NCBI RefSeq assembly: GCF_900115395.1
Contig: NZ_FOWE01000009.1
Span: forward strand, 186,001-250,000
Length of the DNA stretch: 64,000 nt
Direction: 5' to 3'
From: Geodermatophilus obscurus
GTDB lineage: Bacteria; Actinomycetota; Actinomycetes; Mycobacteriales; Geodermatophilaceae
Within the stretch, counting starts at the first letter, position 1. Every line of letters starts with the position of its first letter. The notes beneath the pieces were generated by a model. It made no database searches, was not told where the DNA came from, and saw nothing but the letters and a program-made list of their open reading frames with translations. This document shows, piece by piece, positions 1 through 9,333 of this stretch. Both the position numbers and the translations under genes were made by a program.

Positions 1-311
1 TCCACCAGCCGCTCCCACTCCGACTGCGGCGTCGGCCAGAGCCCGGCCAGCCGGCGCGCCTCCGGCGAGATCCCGGTGAACCGGACGATCTCCCCCGAGT
101 AGGTCGTGAGCACCTCGACGTAGCCGGCGGCGGCCAGCACGCGGGCCGCGGCCAGCACGTCGGGCTTCGGCAGGCCGCTGGCCGGCACCACCTGGCCGAG
201 ATAGGGGTTGCCGCCGTGCTCGGGGCCGTCGACCAGCCGCGCCACCGCGCGGAGGACGGGCAGGTCGCGGTGGAACCAGGTGTCGGGCAGGGGCCGGTCG
301 AGGGCGCTCAC
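1..311 (-). CDS. Hypothetical protein, 3' end outside window
   Basis: Reading the minus strand from a GTG at 311, an open frame runs off the left edge (about 103 residues visible). It starts VSALDRPLPDTWFHRDLPVL. The visible part has no membrane segment. It is helix-rich with a stretch resembling a winged-helix fold (residues about 18-75: PVLRAVARLV, then DVLAAARVLAAAGYVEVL), so a small DNA-binding protein is possible but unproven. A strong hairpin lies just upstream, separating it from the membrane protein gene on the same strand. I do not recognise the family. Confidence 0.6.
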   Translation of the reverse strand, partial: MSALDRPLPDTWFHRDLPVLRAVARLVDGPEHGGNPYLGQVVPASGLPKPDVLAAARVLAAAGYVEVLTTYSGEIVRFTGISPEARRLAGLWPTPQSEWERLV

Positions 312-336
312 CCGGGCAGTCTCCGCCGCGCGCGGC

Positions 337-375
337 GGCGCCCCGCCACCCGGGTGCACGGGGTGGCGGGGCGCC
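337..375 (-). terminator. Perfect 15-bp hairpin, terminator-like
   Basis: Arms 337-351 and 361-375 are perfectly complementary (GGCGCCCCGCCACCC and its inverse) around a 9-base loop. It starts 11 bases past the stop of the minus-strand membrane protein gene that ends at 386, the right place for its terminator. There is no clear U-tract, as is common for actinobacterial terminators. Confidence 0.6.
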
Positions 376-385
376 GGCGGGCGGT

Positions 386-1039
386 TCAGTGGTCGCGGGC
401 CCCGGTCAGCTCGGGCCGGGTGGCCAGGACGACGCCGAGGGCCACGTACCCGACCAGCAGGTGACCGCCGGCGGTGTAGGCCATGAGCTCCGGCGCGATC
501 TGCGCGACCGGGATGTTCACCGGCGCCCAGCTCTCGGCGACCATCGGCCACCAACGCGCGGCGCCGGTCCAGCGGCCGGCGATCGCGATGCGGATGCCGA
601 TGAAGAACATGCCGACCATCGACAGCGGCCAGAAGACGTCGAGGGCGAGGTACCAGCCCTCCTCGGCGTACTGCGGCAGGAACGCCGAGCTCAGCGTCGA
701 CAGCATCGCCAAGCCCAGCAGGGCGTGCTCGAGGTGCAGGAAGAAGCGGGCCAGCCGGCCGGTGCCGGTCGCCCCCGTCCGCAACTGCACGGCGACCAGG
801 GCGACGAGGCCGAGCTGGAACAGCAGCGCCGTCAGCTCGTAGACCAGGTCCTGCCAGGCGGTCGCGGAGTCGATGCCGAAGGCGAGGGTGGCGGCGGCCC
901 AGGCCAGCGAACCGGTGGCCACCGCGATGCCGGCGCGGCGGACCGTGCGGGTGGCGACGGGCACGGATGCCGGTGCGCCGCCGCGGGCGGTCGCCGCCGT
1001 GTCGGTGCGGGCGGGGGCGGGGGTGGTGCTGAGGGACAT
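386..1039 (-). CDS. Uncharacterised multi-pass membrane protein
   Basis: A 217-residue protein starting at ATG 1039 (MSLSTTPAPARTDTAAT). A polar Ala/Thr/Pro-rich leader of about 30 residues precedes roughly five hydrophobic helices: near residues 33-52, 60-85, 98-120, 130-155 and 190-210. The upstream in-frame extension to 1255 is rejected because its composition is not protein-like and it crosses the divergent promoter region of the histidine kinase gene at 1216. Family not recognised. It resembles general integral membrane proteins without catalytic motifs. It is divergent from the kinase/regulator pair, so it could be a target of that system; this is inference only. Confidence 0.75.
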   Translation of the reverse strand: MSLSTTPAPARTDTAATARGGAPASVPVATRTVRRAGIAVATGSLAWAAATLAFGIDSATAWQDLVYELTALLFQLGLVALVAVQLRTGATGTGRLARFFLHLEHALLGLAMLSTLSSAFLPQYAEEGWYLALDVFWPLSMVGMFFIGIRIAIAGRWTGAARWWPMVAESWAPVNIPVAQIAPELMAYTAGGHLLVGYVALGVVLATRPELTGARDH

Positions 1040-1215
1040 CTCGTCTCCCGGGTCGTGGTCGCGGTGCCCTGCGCACCGCCTGGGAGAACCGTCTCGGGGC
1101 GCCGTCCCGGGCAGCCAGGGCGCGCCGCCCCCGATCCGGTCCCGCTCGCCGTCCCGGGGGACACGAGACACCTGCCTCCTGACGGCCGGGACGGGAGTCG
1201 GCGAGGATCGCCCGC

Positions 1216-3366
1216 GTGCACACCCAGGCCCCGGTGACCGGGCGCGCGACGCCACCCGAGGCCCCCTCCCCCACGGAGCCGAAGCCGGAGCCGAGGGACG
1301 CCGCGCCCGGGCTCCGGCTGCTCGGGTGGCTGGTCGTCGCGGTCACCGTCGCGGCAGCGGCGGGGGCCGCCCTGCTCGACGTCCTGACCCCGGCCGCGGC
1401 GCGCGAGGCGGCCGCGGCGACGCCCGGCTGGACCGTCGGGCTCCCGGGCGTCGGGCTCGCCGTCCCCGCGGCGCTCCTGCTGCGCCGCGTGCCGCGCCAC
1501 GCCGTCTCGTGGGTGCTGGGCCTGACGGGACTGCTCTGGGCCCTCGACGGCCTGGCACAGTCGTGGCTGACGTTCGCGGTCCGGCACGACCCGCCGCTGG
1601 CCGGGGCCACGGCGTCCTTCTGGTTCGTCAACCGCTTCGGCGCCTGGTTGCTGCTGGGCCTGCCGCTGCTGCTCCTGCTCTACCCCGACGGCCGGCTGCC
1701 CACCGGCCGCTGGCGCCCGGTCGCGGTGCTGAGCCTGGCGTCGACGGCGCTGCTGCCCACGCTGCTCATGGTCGTGCCGTCCGAGATCGCCGACGCCCGG
1801 GCCGGCAGTCGGGTGCCGGAGGTGTTCCGCGACCTCGACCTCGACCTCGACCCGACGAGCCTGCCGCTGCCCGGAGCGATCGCGCTGCCCCTGCTGCGGC
1901 TGGCGTTCCCGGTGGCCGTCCTCGGTGTGGTGGTGCCGGTCGCGGTCGTCGTCGGCCGGTACCGGCGGTCCGGCGGCGAGGACCGGCGGCGGATGCGGTG
2001 GCTGCTCTGGGCCGCGGTCATCGACCTCCTGGTCATGGTCGCGATCCTGTTCCTCCCCGGCGACGAGGCGTCGTTCGGGCTGTCGCTCGCCGTCACCCTC
2101 ACCGGGGCGGCGGTCGCGGTCGGCGTCCTGCAGCCGCAGGCGGTCGACGTCGACCGGCTGCTCGGCGCCACCCTGGTCTACGGCGGGCTCGCCGTCGGGG
2201 TCGTGCTGCTCGACCTCGCCGTCCTGGGTGCCGCCGGCGCGCTGCTCGGCGACGCGCTGGGCGAGCGCGACGCCACCCTGCTCACCCTGCTGCTCGTGGC
2301 GGTCGTCTACGTCCCGCTGCGCGACCCGCTGTGGCGGCTGGTCCGCCGGTGGGTGCTCGGCGAGCGGGAGGACCCCTACCGCGTCGTCTCCGGGCTGGCC
2401 GAGCGGCTGGAGCGATCCGACGGTGCCGAGGAGCAGCTCATGGCGGTCGCCGCGGGCATCGCCGAGGCGTTCCGGGTGCCCTACGTCGGCGTCGAGGTCG
2501 ACTCCGCCGACGGCGGCCGGCTGGTCGCCGAGCACGGCACCCGGCCCGCCGTCGTCACGCCGCTGCCCATCGCCTACCGCGGCGAGCAGGTCGGCCGCCT
2601 GCTGCTCCCCCGCGACGGCGTCCGCGCGCACCTGGTCACCCGCGGCGAGCGGCTGCTGGCCGACGTCGTCCGGCAGGCCGCCGCGGCCGCGCGGGCCGGG
2701 TCGCTGGCCGCGCAGGTGCAGGCCAGCCGCGAGTCCCTGGTGACCGCCCGCGAGGAGGAGCGCCGCCGGCTGCGCCGCGACCTGCACGACGGCCTGGGCC
2801 CGTCGCTGGGCGCCGTCGTGCTGCGCATCGACACCGCCCGCAACCTGGCCGCCACCCGGCCGGACGACGCCGACCGGCTGCTGCGCCAGGCCCGCGACGA
2901 CGTCGCCGCCGCGTTGGCCGACGTCCGCCGGCTGGTGCACGACCTGCGCCCTCCGGCGCTGGACGACCTCGGCCTGGCCGGCGCCGTCCGCCAGCAGGCC
3001 GAGCGGCTGCTGGCGCCGCCGGTGACGGTCACCGTCGACGCCGACGGGGTCGCCGACCTGCCCGCCGCCGTCGAGGTGGCGGCCTACCGGATCGCGTCGG
3101 AGGCGCTGGCCAACGTCGCCCGCCACGCGGCCGCGTCCCGCGCGCGGGTGCGCCTGTCCCGCGCCGGCGGCGACCTGGTGGTCGAGGTCGCCGACGACGG
3201 CGTCGGCATCCCGCCGGGGCGCGCGGCCGGCGTCGGGCTGGTGTCCCTGCGCGAGCGGGCCGCCGAGCTCGGCGGACACTGCACGGTCAGCTGCCCGCCG
3301 GAGGGCGGCACGCGGGTGCGGGCGGTGCTGCCCGCCCAGGGAGGGGGATCCGGTGACCGAGCCTGA
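1216..3366 (+). CDS. Membrane sensor histidine kinase, NarL-type partner (HisKA_3)
   Basis: A 716-residue sensor kinase. The first 350 residues hold about eight to ten hydrophobic helices, so sensing is probably within or near the membrane. A GAF-like linker follows (about residues 390-490), then a HisKA_3 dimerisation domain with the phospho-acceptor His at residue 524 in RRDLHDGLGPSLGA. The HATPase domain is at the C-terminus, with an N-box (ASEALANVARHAAAS) and G-box (VADDGVGIPPG). The gene overlaps the following response regulator by 14 bases, so the two are co-translated and almost certainly cognate. The signal sensed is unknown. The GTG at 1216 is the first start that keeps the N-terminal leader short. 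Confidence 0.92.
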   Translation: MHTQAPVTGRATPPEAPSPTEPKPEPRDAAPGLRLLGWLVVAVTVAAAAGAALLDVLTPAAAREAAAATPGWTVGLPGVGLAVPAALLLRRVPRHAVSWVLGLTGLLWALDGLAQSWLTFAVRHDPPLAGATASFWFVNRFGAWLLLGLPLLLLLYPDGRLPTGRWRPVAVLSLASTALLPTLLMVVPSEIADARAGSRVPEVFRDLDLDLDPTSLPLPGAIALPLLRLAFPVAVLGVVVPVAVVVGRYRRSGGEDRRRMRWLLWAAVIDLLVMVAILFLPGDEASFGLSLAVTLTGAAVAVGVLQPQAVDVDRLLGATLVYGGLAVGVVLLDLAVLGAAGALLGDALGERDATLLTLLLVAVVYVPLRDPLWRLVRRWVLGEREDPYRVVSGLAERLERSDGAEEQLMAVAAGIAEAFRVPYVGVEVDSADGGRLVAEHGTRPAVVTPLPIAYRGEQVGRLLLPRDGVRAHLVTRGERLLADVVRQAAAAARAGSLAAQVQASRESLVTAREEERRRLRRDLHDGLGPSLGAVVLRIDTARNLAATRPDDADRLLRQARDDVAAALADVRRLVHDLRPPALDDLGLAGAVRQQAERLLAPPVTVTVDADGVADLPAAVEVAAYRIASEALANVARHAAASRARVRLSRAGGDLVVEVADDGVGIPPGRAAGVGLVSLRERAAELGGHCTVSCPPEGGTRVRAVLPAQGGGSGDRA

Positions 3367-4009
3367 CGAGCCGCTGCGGGTGGTCGTCGCCGACGACCAC
3401 CCGGTCTACCGGGACGGGCTGGCGATGCTGCTCGGCTCGGTGGCCGGCCTGCAGGTGGTCGGGACGGCGGCCGACGGTGCCGAGGCGGTCGCGGTCGTGC
3501 GCGAGCAGCTGCCCGACGTCGTCGTGATGGACGTGCAGATGCCGGTGCTCGACGGCATCGAGGCCACCCGCCGCATCGCCGCGGAGACCCCGTCGGTCGG
3601 CGTGGTGGTGCTGACGATGAGCGAGGACGACGGCACGGTCTTCGCCGCCGTCCGGGCCGGGGCGCGCGGGTACCTGCTCAAGGGCGCCGACCAGGAGGAG
3701 GTGGTCCGCGCGATCACCACCGTCGCCTCCGGCGGGGCGGTGTTCGGCGCGGCGCTGGCCCGGCGTATCGCGGAGTTCTTCACCGCCGGCCCTGCCGGCC
3801 CGGAGACGGCGTTCCCGCAGCTGACCGCCCGCGAGCGCGAGGTGCTCGGGCTGGTGGCCGCCGGGCGCTCGAACGCGCAGATCGCCGCGGCGCTGTACCT
3901 GTCGCCGAAGACGGTGCGCAACGTCGTCTCGAACGTGCTCACCAAGCTGCAGGTCACCGACCGCGCGCAGGCCATCGTCCGCGCCCGCGAGGCGGGGCTG
4001 GGGCGCTGA
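3353..4009 (+). CDS. LuxR/NarL-family response regulator
   Basis: A 218-residue two-component response regulator. The receiver domain (residues about 9-125) has the acidic pocket ADDH (14-15), the phospho-accepting Asp60 in VVMDVQMP and the conserved Lys in LKGADQ. A LuxR-type helix-turn-helix follows at residues about 150-210 ([18 protein letters not shown], then [18 protein letters not shown]). Start GTG 3353 lies inside the 3' end of the kinase gene (14-base overlap). It should bind DNA as a dimer on phosphorylation by the kinase. The target genes are not evident here; no repeated NarL-type site was found upstream of the pair. Confidence 0.94.
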   Translation: MTEPDEPLRVVVADDHPVYRDGLAMLLGSVAGLQVVGTAADGAEAVAVVREQLPDVVVMDVQMPVLDGIEATRRIAAETPSVGVVVLTMSEDDGTVFAAVRAGARGYLLKGADQEEVVRAITTVASGGAVFGAALARRIAEFFTAGPAGPETAFPQLTAREREVLGLVAAGRSNAQIAAALYLSPKTVRNVVSNVLTKLQVTDRAQAIVRAREAGLGR

Positions 4010-4443
4010 CACCGGAGGTCCGCGACGTCGTCGGGCGCGTGGTGCGCTGGGCCGCCGGCCGGCCGGACGTCGTCGCCGTCGGGCTGGCCGGGTCGCAGGC
4101 CCGCGGGACCGCCGGGCCGGACTCCGACGTCGACGTCGTCGTGCTCACCCGCGACCGCGACGGCTACACGGGCGCGGCGTGGGTGCCGGGCCTGTTCGGC
4201 GCCGGGTGGACCGACCTGCGGACGCGGCGGTGGGGGCCGCTGCTCGAGCGGCGCCTCGGGCTGCCCGGCGGGCCGGTGGTCGAGCTGGGGTTCGCGCCGG
4301 AGGGCTGGGCCGCCCTCCCGGCCGACCCGGGCACGGCGGGGGTGGTGGCCGGCGGCTTCGTCGTCCTGCACGACCCGGCCGGCGTGCTCGCCCGGCTGGT
4401 GGGGGCGGGGAATCCGCCTCCGGCCGGGGCCGTTCCCCCTGGC
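4006..4443 (+). CDS. MNT-type nucleotidyltransferase domain, open into msrB without a stop
   Basis: About 146 codons coding a minimal nucleotidyltransferase domain. The signature [19 protein letters not shown] shows the G-S and D-x-D metal-binding residues of the superfamily. Homologues of this size are normally free-standing proteins ending near the RLVGAG seen here. In this sequence no stop codon occurs, and the frame continues directly into msrB at 4444. The N-terminus reads best from CTG 4006, overlapping the TGA of the regulator ([20 protein letters not shown]). The first standard start is GTG 4039, which would trim the first helix. It is either a genuine fusion partner of MsrB or a gene that has lost its stop. 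No antitoxin-like neighbour is present, so I do not call a toxin-antitoxin pair. Confidence 0.6.
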
Positions 4444-4860
4444 ATGACGACCACTCCCCAGCCCAGGGTGACCAAGACCGACGAGGAGTGGCGGGCGCAG
4501 CTCTCGCCGCAGGAGTACGCCGTGCTGCGGCAGGCCGGCACCGAGCGCCCGTGGACCGGTGAATACGTCGACACGAAGACCGTCGGCGTCTACACCTGCC
4601 GTGCCTGTGGCGCCGAGCTCTTCCGCTCGGGGACCAAGTTCGACTCGCACTGCGGCTGGCCGTCGTTCTACGAGCCCTCGGCCGCCGACGACGTGGTGCT
4701 CCGCGAGGACCGCAGCCTCGGCATGGTCCGCGTCGAGGTCCTCTGCGGGACCTGCCACAGCCACCTGGGGCACGTCTTCGAGGACGCCCCGCAGACCCCG
4801 ACCGGCGACCGCTACTGCATCAACTCGGTGTCCATCCGGCTGGAGCCCGCCGAGGCCTGA
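4444..4860 (+). CDS. msrB: Peptide-methionine (R)-S-oxide reductase
   Basis: A 138-residue protein if started at ATG 4444 ([16 protein letters not shown]), the usual MsrB length and N-terminus. It reduces methionine-R-sulfoxide in oxidised proteins using thioredoxin. Visible hallmarks are the zinc-binding pairs CRACG and CGTCH, the substrate-pocket [14 protein letters not shown], and the catalytic Cys in [11 protein letters not shown]. It is open in frame upstream into a nucleotidyltransferase domain (4006-4443) with no stop between them, so the translated product may be longer. Its position beside hemQ matches the M. tuberculosis order (msrB near chdC). Confidence 0.93.
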   Translation: MTTTPQPRVTKTDEEWRAQLSPQEYAVLRQAGTERPWTGEYVDTKTVGVYTCRACGAELFRSGTKFDSHCGWPSFYEPSAADDVVLREDRSLGMVRVEVLCGTCHSHLGHVFEDAPQTPTGDRYCINSVSIRLEPAEA

Positions 4861-4869
4861 GCCCCTGCG

Positions 4870-4959
4870 CGCACGATCAGGTGGGATCGCCGCAGCGCGT
4901 CCTGGCTCACCTCCCACGGTGAGCCAGGACGCAGCACGATCAGCTCACCTGATCGTGCG
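4870..4959. repeat. Nested-dyad intergenic repeat element, copy A
   Basis: Lies between the convergent ends of msrB and hemQ. The outer arms 4870-4883 and 4946-4959 are a perfect 14-base inverted repeat built on ACGATCAGGTG. The inner arms 4897-4911 and 4918-4932 are a perfect 15-base inverted repeat (GCGTCCTGGCTCACC) around a 6-base loop. A third ACGATCAG copy at 4936-4943 allows an alternative small hairpin with 4949-4958. It can act as a bidirectional terminator. A related copy sits at 22931-22988. Confidence 0.8.
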
Positions 4960-4970
4960 TGGCCCCCGCG

Positions 4971-5687
4971 TCAGGCCAGGTCGCGGACCAGCTCGGCGAC
5001 CGGCTTGCGCATGCCGGTGTAGAAGGGGATCTCCTCGCGGACGTGCCGGCGCGCGCGGCTGGCCCGCAGGTCGCGCATGAGGTCGACGATGCGGTGCAGC
5101 TCGTCGGCCTCGAAGGCGAGGATCCACTCGTAGTCGCCGAGGCCGAACGAGGCGACGGTGTTGGCCCGCACGTCCGGGTAGGGCCGGGCCTGCATGCCGT
5201 GCTCCTTGAGCATGTCCCGCCGCTCCTCGTCGGGCAGCAGGTACCACTCGTAGGACCGCACGAACGGATAGACGCAGACGTAGCGCCGCGGCTCCTCGTC
5301 GGCGAGGAACGCCGGGATGTGGCTGCGGTTGAACTCCGCGGGGCGGTGCAGCGCCATCTGCGACCACACCGGCTCGAGCGAGCGGCCCAACGCGGTGCGG
5401 CGCAGCCGGGTGTAGGCCTCCTGCAGCGCGTCCGGCGTCTCGGCGTGCCACCAGACCATCAGGTCGGCGTCGGCACGCAGGCCCGCGACGTCGTAGGTCC
5501 CGCGGACGACGACGCCCTTGCCGGCCAGCTCCTCGAACAGCCCGGCGACCTCCTCGGCGGCCGCGGTCCGCTGCTCGTCGGCGAGCGACCGGGCGAGCCG
5601 GAACACCGACCACATCGTGTAGCGGATGGTCGCGTTGAGCTCGTTCGCCCGCTTGCCGACGCTCTTCGTCCCGGTCTCCTCGCTCAT
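4971..5687 (-). CDS. hemQ: Coproheme decarboxylase (HemQ/ChdC), chlorite-dismutase family
   Basis: A 238-residue enzyme for the last step of the coproporphyrin-dependent heme pathway: H2O2-dependent decarboxylation of coproheme to protoheme. Family features are [10 protein letters not shown] near the N-terminus, the [15 protein letters not shown] strand/helix, [17 protein letters not shown], and [19 protein letters not shown], which carries the region of the active-site tyrosine. Start ATG 5687 ([18 protein letters not shown]) matches the usual actinobacterial N-terminus. It is last in a minus-strand run hemE - hemY - membrane protein - hemQ, consistent with co-expression of the pathway. It is not a true chlorite dismutase given this context. 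Confidence 0.93.
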   Translation of the reverse strand: MSEETGTKSVGKRANELNATIRYTMWSVFRLARSLADEQRTAAAEEVAGLFEELAGKGVVVRGTYDVAGLRADADLMVWWHAETPDALQEAYTRLRRTALGRSLEPVWSQMALHRPAEFNRSHIPAFLADEEPRRYVCVYPFVRSYEWYLLPDEERRDMLKEHGMQARPYPDVRANTVASFGLGDYEWILAFEADELHRIVDLMRDLRASRARRHVREEIPFYTGMRKPVAELVRDLA

Positions 5688-5767
5688 GCCCCCATCATCC
5701 CGCGCCGGCGGGGGCCGGCGCCGTGGGATCCCGGTCTCAGCACCGACGGTCCCGGGACCGGGCCCCG

Positions 5768-6712
5768 CTAGGCCCGGACGACGCGCAGCCGCGCCCGCCC
5801 GCCGTTCGTGCGGCCGGGCACGCAGGCGGCCGCGGCGAGGGCCAGGGCGAGCGCGTCCTCGACGAGCGCGGCCTGCCAGTCGGGCACCCGCCGCGACGCC
5901 CAGCGCCGCCAGGCCACCCCGCCGAACGAGCCGGCCAGCGCGCCGAGGAGGCCCACGGTGACCGGCACCGCCGCGTTGGCCCCCTCCCGGCCGGCCAGCC
6001 GCCCGGCACCGCCCGCCCCGCCGAGCAGCCGCGCGGGCAGACTCTGCGGACTGGTCCGCGCCGGGGTGCCCGGCAGCTTGTCGGCCACCAGCTCCCCGCC
6101 GACGGCGGCCAGCGCCCCGGCCCGGATCGAGGGCCGCGTGCGCCGGTCGGTGAGCGCCGGCCCGGCCAGGGCGAGGGAGCTGCGGCCGCCGGTGGCCACG
6201 CCCAGCACGGCCGAGCGCAGCACCAGCCCGGCCGGCGCCGGGGTGCGCCGGTCCCGCTGCTCGCGCGCCGTCGGCACCGCGGAGACGACGCCGTGCAGCG
6301 CGGCGCCGTAGGCCAGGTGCGGTACCGCAGCGGCCGCCCAGTCCGCGGCGCTCCGGGTGCGCGGGTCGGTGACGCCGAGCGCCGCGGCCGGGCCGTCGGC
6401 GGCCGCCATCGCCACCGCCCCGGTGACCACGGCACCGGCCGGGCCGGAGAAGCGCGCACCGTGCGACCGCGTGGCGCTGGCCAGCACGCCGACGCCCAGC
6501 CCGGTGCCGACGTCGAGGAGTGCCCCGAGCGCGGCCCGCCGGTGCCCGTCGGGAGTCTTCCGGCCGAGGCGCGCCGCGAGCGCGTCGACCACGCGCTCCG
6601 GCACCGCCCCGGGCGTCCGCCCGCGCCACAGCACGTCCAGGTACGTCACGGTCTGCAGGACGGTCGTGCCCACCGCGCCCGCGGCCAGCCCCCGTGCGAC
6701 GGATCCGGTCAT
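5768..6712 (-). CDS. Membrane protein, C-terminal half DUF4126-like
   Basis: A 314-residue hydrophobic Ala/Gly-rich protein from ATG 6712 ([18 protein letters not shown]). The N-terminal half has glycine-rich hydrophobic helices ([34 protein letters not shown]). The C-terminal half, about residues 170-280, has the pattern [15 protein letters not shown] followed by a long hydrophobic helix, resembling DUF4126 proteins. The protein may therefore be two fused small membrane modules. It sits inside the heme gene run, but no heme-specific motif is seen. It may simply be inserted there. Confidence 0.7.
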   Translation of the reverse strand: MTGSVARGLAAGAVGTTVLQTVTYLDVLWRGRTPGAVPERVVDALAARLGRKTPDGHRRAALGALLDVGTGLGVGVLASATRSHGARFSGPAGAVVTGAVAMAAADGPAAALGVTDPRTRSAADWAAAAVPHLAYGAALHGVVSAVPTAREQRDRRTPAPAGLVLRSAVLGVATGGRSSLALAGPALTDRRTRPSIRAGALAAVGGELVADKLPGTPARTSPQSLPARLLGGAGGAGRLAGREGANAAVPVTVGLLGALAGSFGGVAWRRWASRRVPDWQAALVEDALALALAAAACVPGRTNGGRARLRVVRA

Positions 6713-6754
6713 GCGGCCACCCTGCGCCGACGGCGGCCGGGGCGGCAACCCGGG

Positions 6755-8119
6755 TCAGGCGAGGGCGTCGACGGCACGGCGGGCGCCGCGGATGCAGGCC
6801 GGCACGCCGACCCCGTCGTAGGCCGCGCCGGCCACCGCCAGGCCCGGGACGGCGGCCACGGCCTCCCGGATCGCCACCACCCGCTGCGGGTGCCCGACCA
6901 GGTACTGCGGCAGCCCGCCGCCCCAGCGCACCAGGTGCGCCTCCACCGGCTCGCGGCGGTCGAGGTCGAGCAGGTCGGCGACGTCGGCGACCACCGCGGC
7001 GGTGAGGTCGTCGTCGTCGCGCTGCAGCTGCGACTCGTCGCCGTAGCGGCCCACCGAGGCGCGCACCCGCAGCAGGCCGTCGCCGGACAGGTGCGGCCAC
7101 TTCGACGACGACACGGTGACCCCCTTGACCAGCCGGCCGGTCACCGGCGGCACCAGCAGCCCCGACCCGGCGGCGACGGGCTGGGCGGGGAAGGCCATCG
7201 CCACCACCGCCATCGACGCGTAGGGGATGCCGCGCAGCGGCTCGACGGCGTCCGGCGCGACCCCGGCGAGCAGCCGCGCGGCCTTCCCCGCCGGCGCGGC
7301 GAGGACCACCGCGTCGGCCTCGAGCACCTCCGGCGCCGCCACCGGACCCACGGCGACCTCCAGCCGTCCGTGCGCCCGGCGGATGGCGTGCGCCGGCGTG
7401 CGCAGCCGGACGTGTGCCCCGGACGCGGCCGCCAGCGCCTCCGGCAGCGACCCGATGCCGTCGGCGACGGTCACGAAGACCGGCCCGTCGGCGTCGCCGC
7501 GGCTGCGCGCGCCGGCGTCCCGGGCGGCCAGCGCGGCGGCGAGCACCGAGTCGGCGTGCGCCAGTTGGGCGGCCAGCGCCGGCATGGTGGCGGCCAGCGA
7601 CAGGTCGTCGGGGCGGCCGGCGTAGACCCCGCCCAGCAGCGGCTCGACCAGCCGGTCGACCACCTCGTCGCCGAGCCGGGCGCGCAGCAGGTGCCCGACC
7701 GACACGTCGCCGTCGAGCCGCAGCGGCGGCAGCTCCGCCTCCGCGCGCACCCGCGCGACGCCCTCGGGGGTGAGCACCCCGGCCAGCCCGTCGGCCGACG
7801 TCGGCACGCCCTGCACGGTGCCCGGCGGCAGGGGGTGGCGGCCGTCGGGCAGGACGATGGAGGCCTGGGTGGTCGAGGGCCGGACCAGCCGGTCGGCCAG
7901 CCCCAGCTCCCCCACCAGCTCGAGCGCCTCGGGCACCAGGGCGAGCACGGCCTCGGGCCCGGTGTCGTACCAGGTGCCGGCCAGCTCGAGGCGGTCGACC
8001 TTCCCGCCGGTGCGCCCGCCGGCCTCGACGACGACCACCTCGTCGCCGGGCCGCTGCCGCGACCAGGCGAAGGCGGCGGTCAGGCCGGTGATCCCGGCAC
8101 CGACGACGACCAGCCTCAT
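6755..8119 (-). CDS. hemY: Coproporphyrinogen III / protoporphyrinogen oxidase (FAD)
   Basis: A 454-residue FAD-dependent oxidase that converts coproporphyrinogen III to coproporphyrin III in Gram-positive bacteria (also named cgoX or hemG). The N-terminal Rossmann motif [16 protein letters not shown] and the C-terminal FAD-binding part ([26 protein letters not shown]) are clear. Its start ATG 8117-8119 overlaps the hemE stop by 4 bases (ATGA), so it is translationally coupled to hemE. With hemQ downstream on the same strand, the coproporphyrin-dependent branch is the better assignment. Confidence 0.92.
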   Translation of the reverse strand: MRLVVVGAGITGLTAAFAWSRQRPGDEVVVVEAGGRTGGKVDRLELAGTWYDTGPEAVLALVPEALELVGELGLADRLVRPSTTQASIVLPDGRHPLPPGTVQGVPTSADGLAGVLTPEGVARVRAEAELPPLRLDGDVSVGHLLRARLGDEVVDRLVEPLLGGVYAGRPDDLSLAATMPALAAQLAHADSVLAAALAARDAGARSRGDADGPVFVTVADGIGSLPEALAAASGAHVRLRTPAHAIRRAHGRLEVAVGPVAAPEVLEADAVVLAAPAGKAARLLAGVAPDAVEPLRGIPYASMAVVAMAFPAQPVAAGSGLLVPPVTGRLVKGVTVSSSKWPHLSGDGLLRVRASVGRYGDESQLQRDDDDLTAAVVADVADLLDLDRREPVEAHLVRWGGGLPQYLVGHPQRVVAIREAVAAVPGLAVAGAAYDGVGVPACIRGARRAVDALA

Positions 8120-9186
8120 CGCTGCGACAGCTCGTGCACCAGCTCGACGACGTGGGTGAGCACGCCGGGGTCGGTCTCGGGCAGCACGCCGTGGCCGAGG
8201 TTGAACACGTGCCCGCGGGCGGCGCGGCCCTGCTCCACGACGCGGCGGACCTCGCGGTCGACGGTCTCCCGGTCGGCGAGCAGGACGGCGGGGTCGAGGT
8301 TGCCCTGCAGCGTCCGCTGCGGCCCGACCCGGCGGGCGGCCTCGTCGAGCGGCACCCGCCAGTCGACGCCGACGACGTCGGCACCGACGTCGCCCAGCAG
8401 CGGCAGCAGCTCACCGGTGCCCACGCCGAAGTGGACGCGCGGCACGTCGCGCTCCCCCCGCTCGCGGTCGCCGAGCCCGTCGAACACCGCGCGGGAGTGC
8501 GGCAGCACGCGGGCGGCGTAGTCGGCCGCCGACAGCACGCCGGCCCAGGAGTCGAACAGCTGCACCGCCGAGGCCCCGTTGTCGACCTGGACCCTCAGGA
8601 AGGTCGCCGCGGAGACGGCCAGCCGCTCCAGCAGCCGGGTCCACGCCTCGGGCTCGGCGTACATGAAGGCCTTGGTGCGGGCGTGCTCCTTCGACGGGCC
8701 GCCCTCGATCAGGTACGTGGCCAGCGTGAACGGCGCGCCGGCGAAGCCGATCAGCGGCGTGGGCCCGAGCTCGGCGACCAGCCGGCGCACCGCCGTCGCG
8801 AGGAAGTCCAGCCGGTCGGGCTCCAGGCCCGGCAGCGCGTCGACGTCGGCGACCGTGCGCACGGGGCTGGCGACCACCGGGCCGACGCCGGGCTTGATCT
8901 CGATGTCGACCCCGGCCACCACCAGTGGCAGCACGATGTCGGAGAACAGGATCGCGGCGTCCACGCCGTGCCGGCGGACCGGCTGCAGGGTGATCTCGGT
9001 GACCAGGTCGGGGTCCTGGCAGGCCTGCAGCATCGCCGTCCCCGCCCGCAGGGCCCGGTACTCGGGCAGTGAGCGGCCGGCCTGCCGCATGAACCACACC
9101 GGCGTCCGGTCGACGGGCAGTCCGCGCGCGGCGCGGACCAGGTCCGAGTCGGCGGGGGACGGCGGGACGGCGGGTGCGGTGCTCAC
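8116..9186 (-). CDS. hemE: Uroporphyrinogen III decarboxylase
   Basis: A 356-residue enzyme that decarboxylates the four acetate side chains of uroporphyrinogen III to give coproporphyrinogen III. The substrate-binding N-terminal motif [18 protein letters not shown] is intact, as are [24 protein letters not shown] and the C-terminal [11 protein letters not shown]. The start is GTG 9186 ([16 protein letters not shown]); the much longer upstream frame is antisense to DUF3000 and rnd and is rejected. It is first gene of the heme run and is divergent from the DUF3000 gene, sharing a 147-base promoter region. Confidence 0.95.
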   Translation of the reverse strand: MSTAPAVPPSPADSDLVRAARGLPVDRTPVWFMRQAGRSLPEYRALRAGTAMLQACQDPDLVTEITLQPVRRHGVDAAILFSDIVLPLVVAGVDIEIKPGVGPVVASPVRTVADVDALPGLEPDRLDFLATAVRRLVAELGPTPLIGFAGAPFTLATYLIEGGPSKEHARTKAFMYAEPEAWTRLLERLAVSAATFLRVQVDNGASAVQLFDSWAGVLSAADYAARVLPHSRAVFDGLGDRERGERDVPRVHFGVGTGELLPLLGDVGADVVGVDWRVPLDEAARRVGPQRTLQGNLDPAVLLADRETVDREVRRVVEQGRAARGHVFNLGHGVLPETDPGVLTHVVELVHELSQR

Positions 9187-9321
9187 GACGGTCGATCCTC
9201 CCAGACCGGGCGTGCCCCGGCCCCCGGCCGGCCGGGTCCCGCGCGCGGCTCCGGGCGGATCCGGGCAGGTCCGGGCCGTGGTCCTGCGGGCGCGTCCGAG
9301 ACAGAGCGGGTCCGGGACCCC

Positions 9322-9327
9322 TACCCT
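9322..9327 (+). promoter_or_regulatory. Probable -10 box, leaderless DUF3000 transcript
   Basis: TACCCT (TAnnnT) ends 6 bases before GTG 9334. With a normal 6-7 base -10 to +1 distance, transcription would begin at or next to the start codon, i.e. a leaderless mRNA. No Shine-Dalgarno-like run is seen before the GTG. Confidence 0.5.
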
Positions 9328-9333
9328 GCGAGC

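Noticed and set aside
4006..4443. MNT/HEPN toxin-antitoxin system
   Set aside because: No HEPN-domain partner is next to the nucleotidyltransferase; its neighbours are a response regulator and msrB.
4971..5687. True chlorite dismutase
   Set aside because: The heme-gene neighbours and the actinobacterial ChdC motifs fit coproheme decarboxylase; no perchlorate-reduction genes are near.
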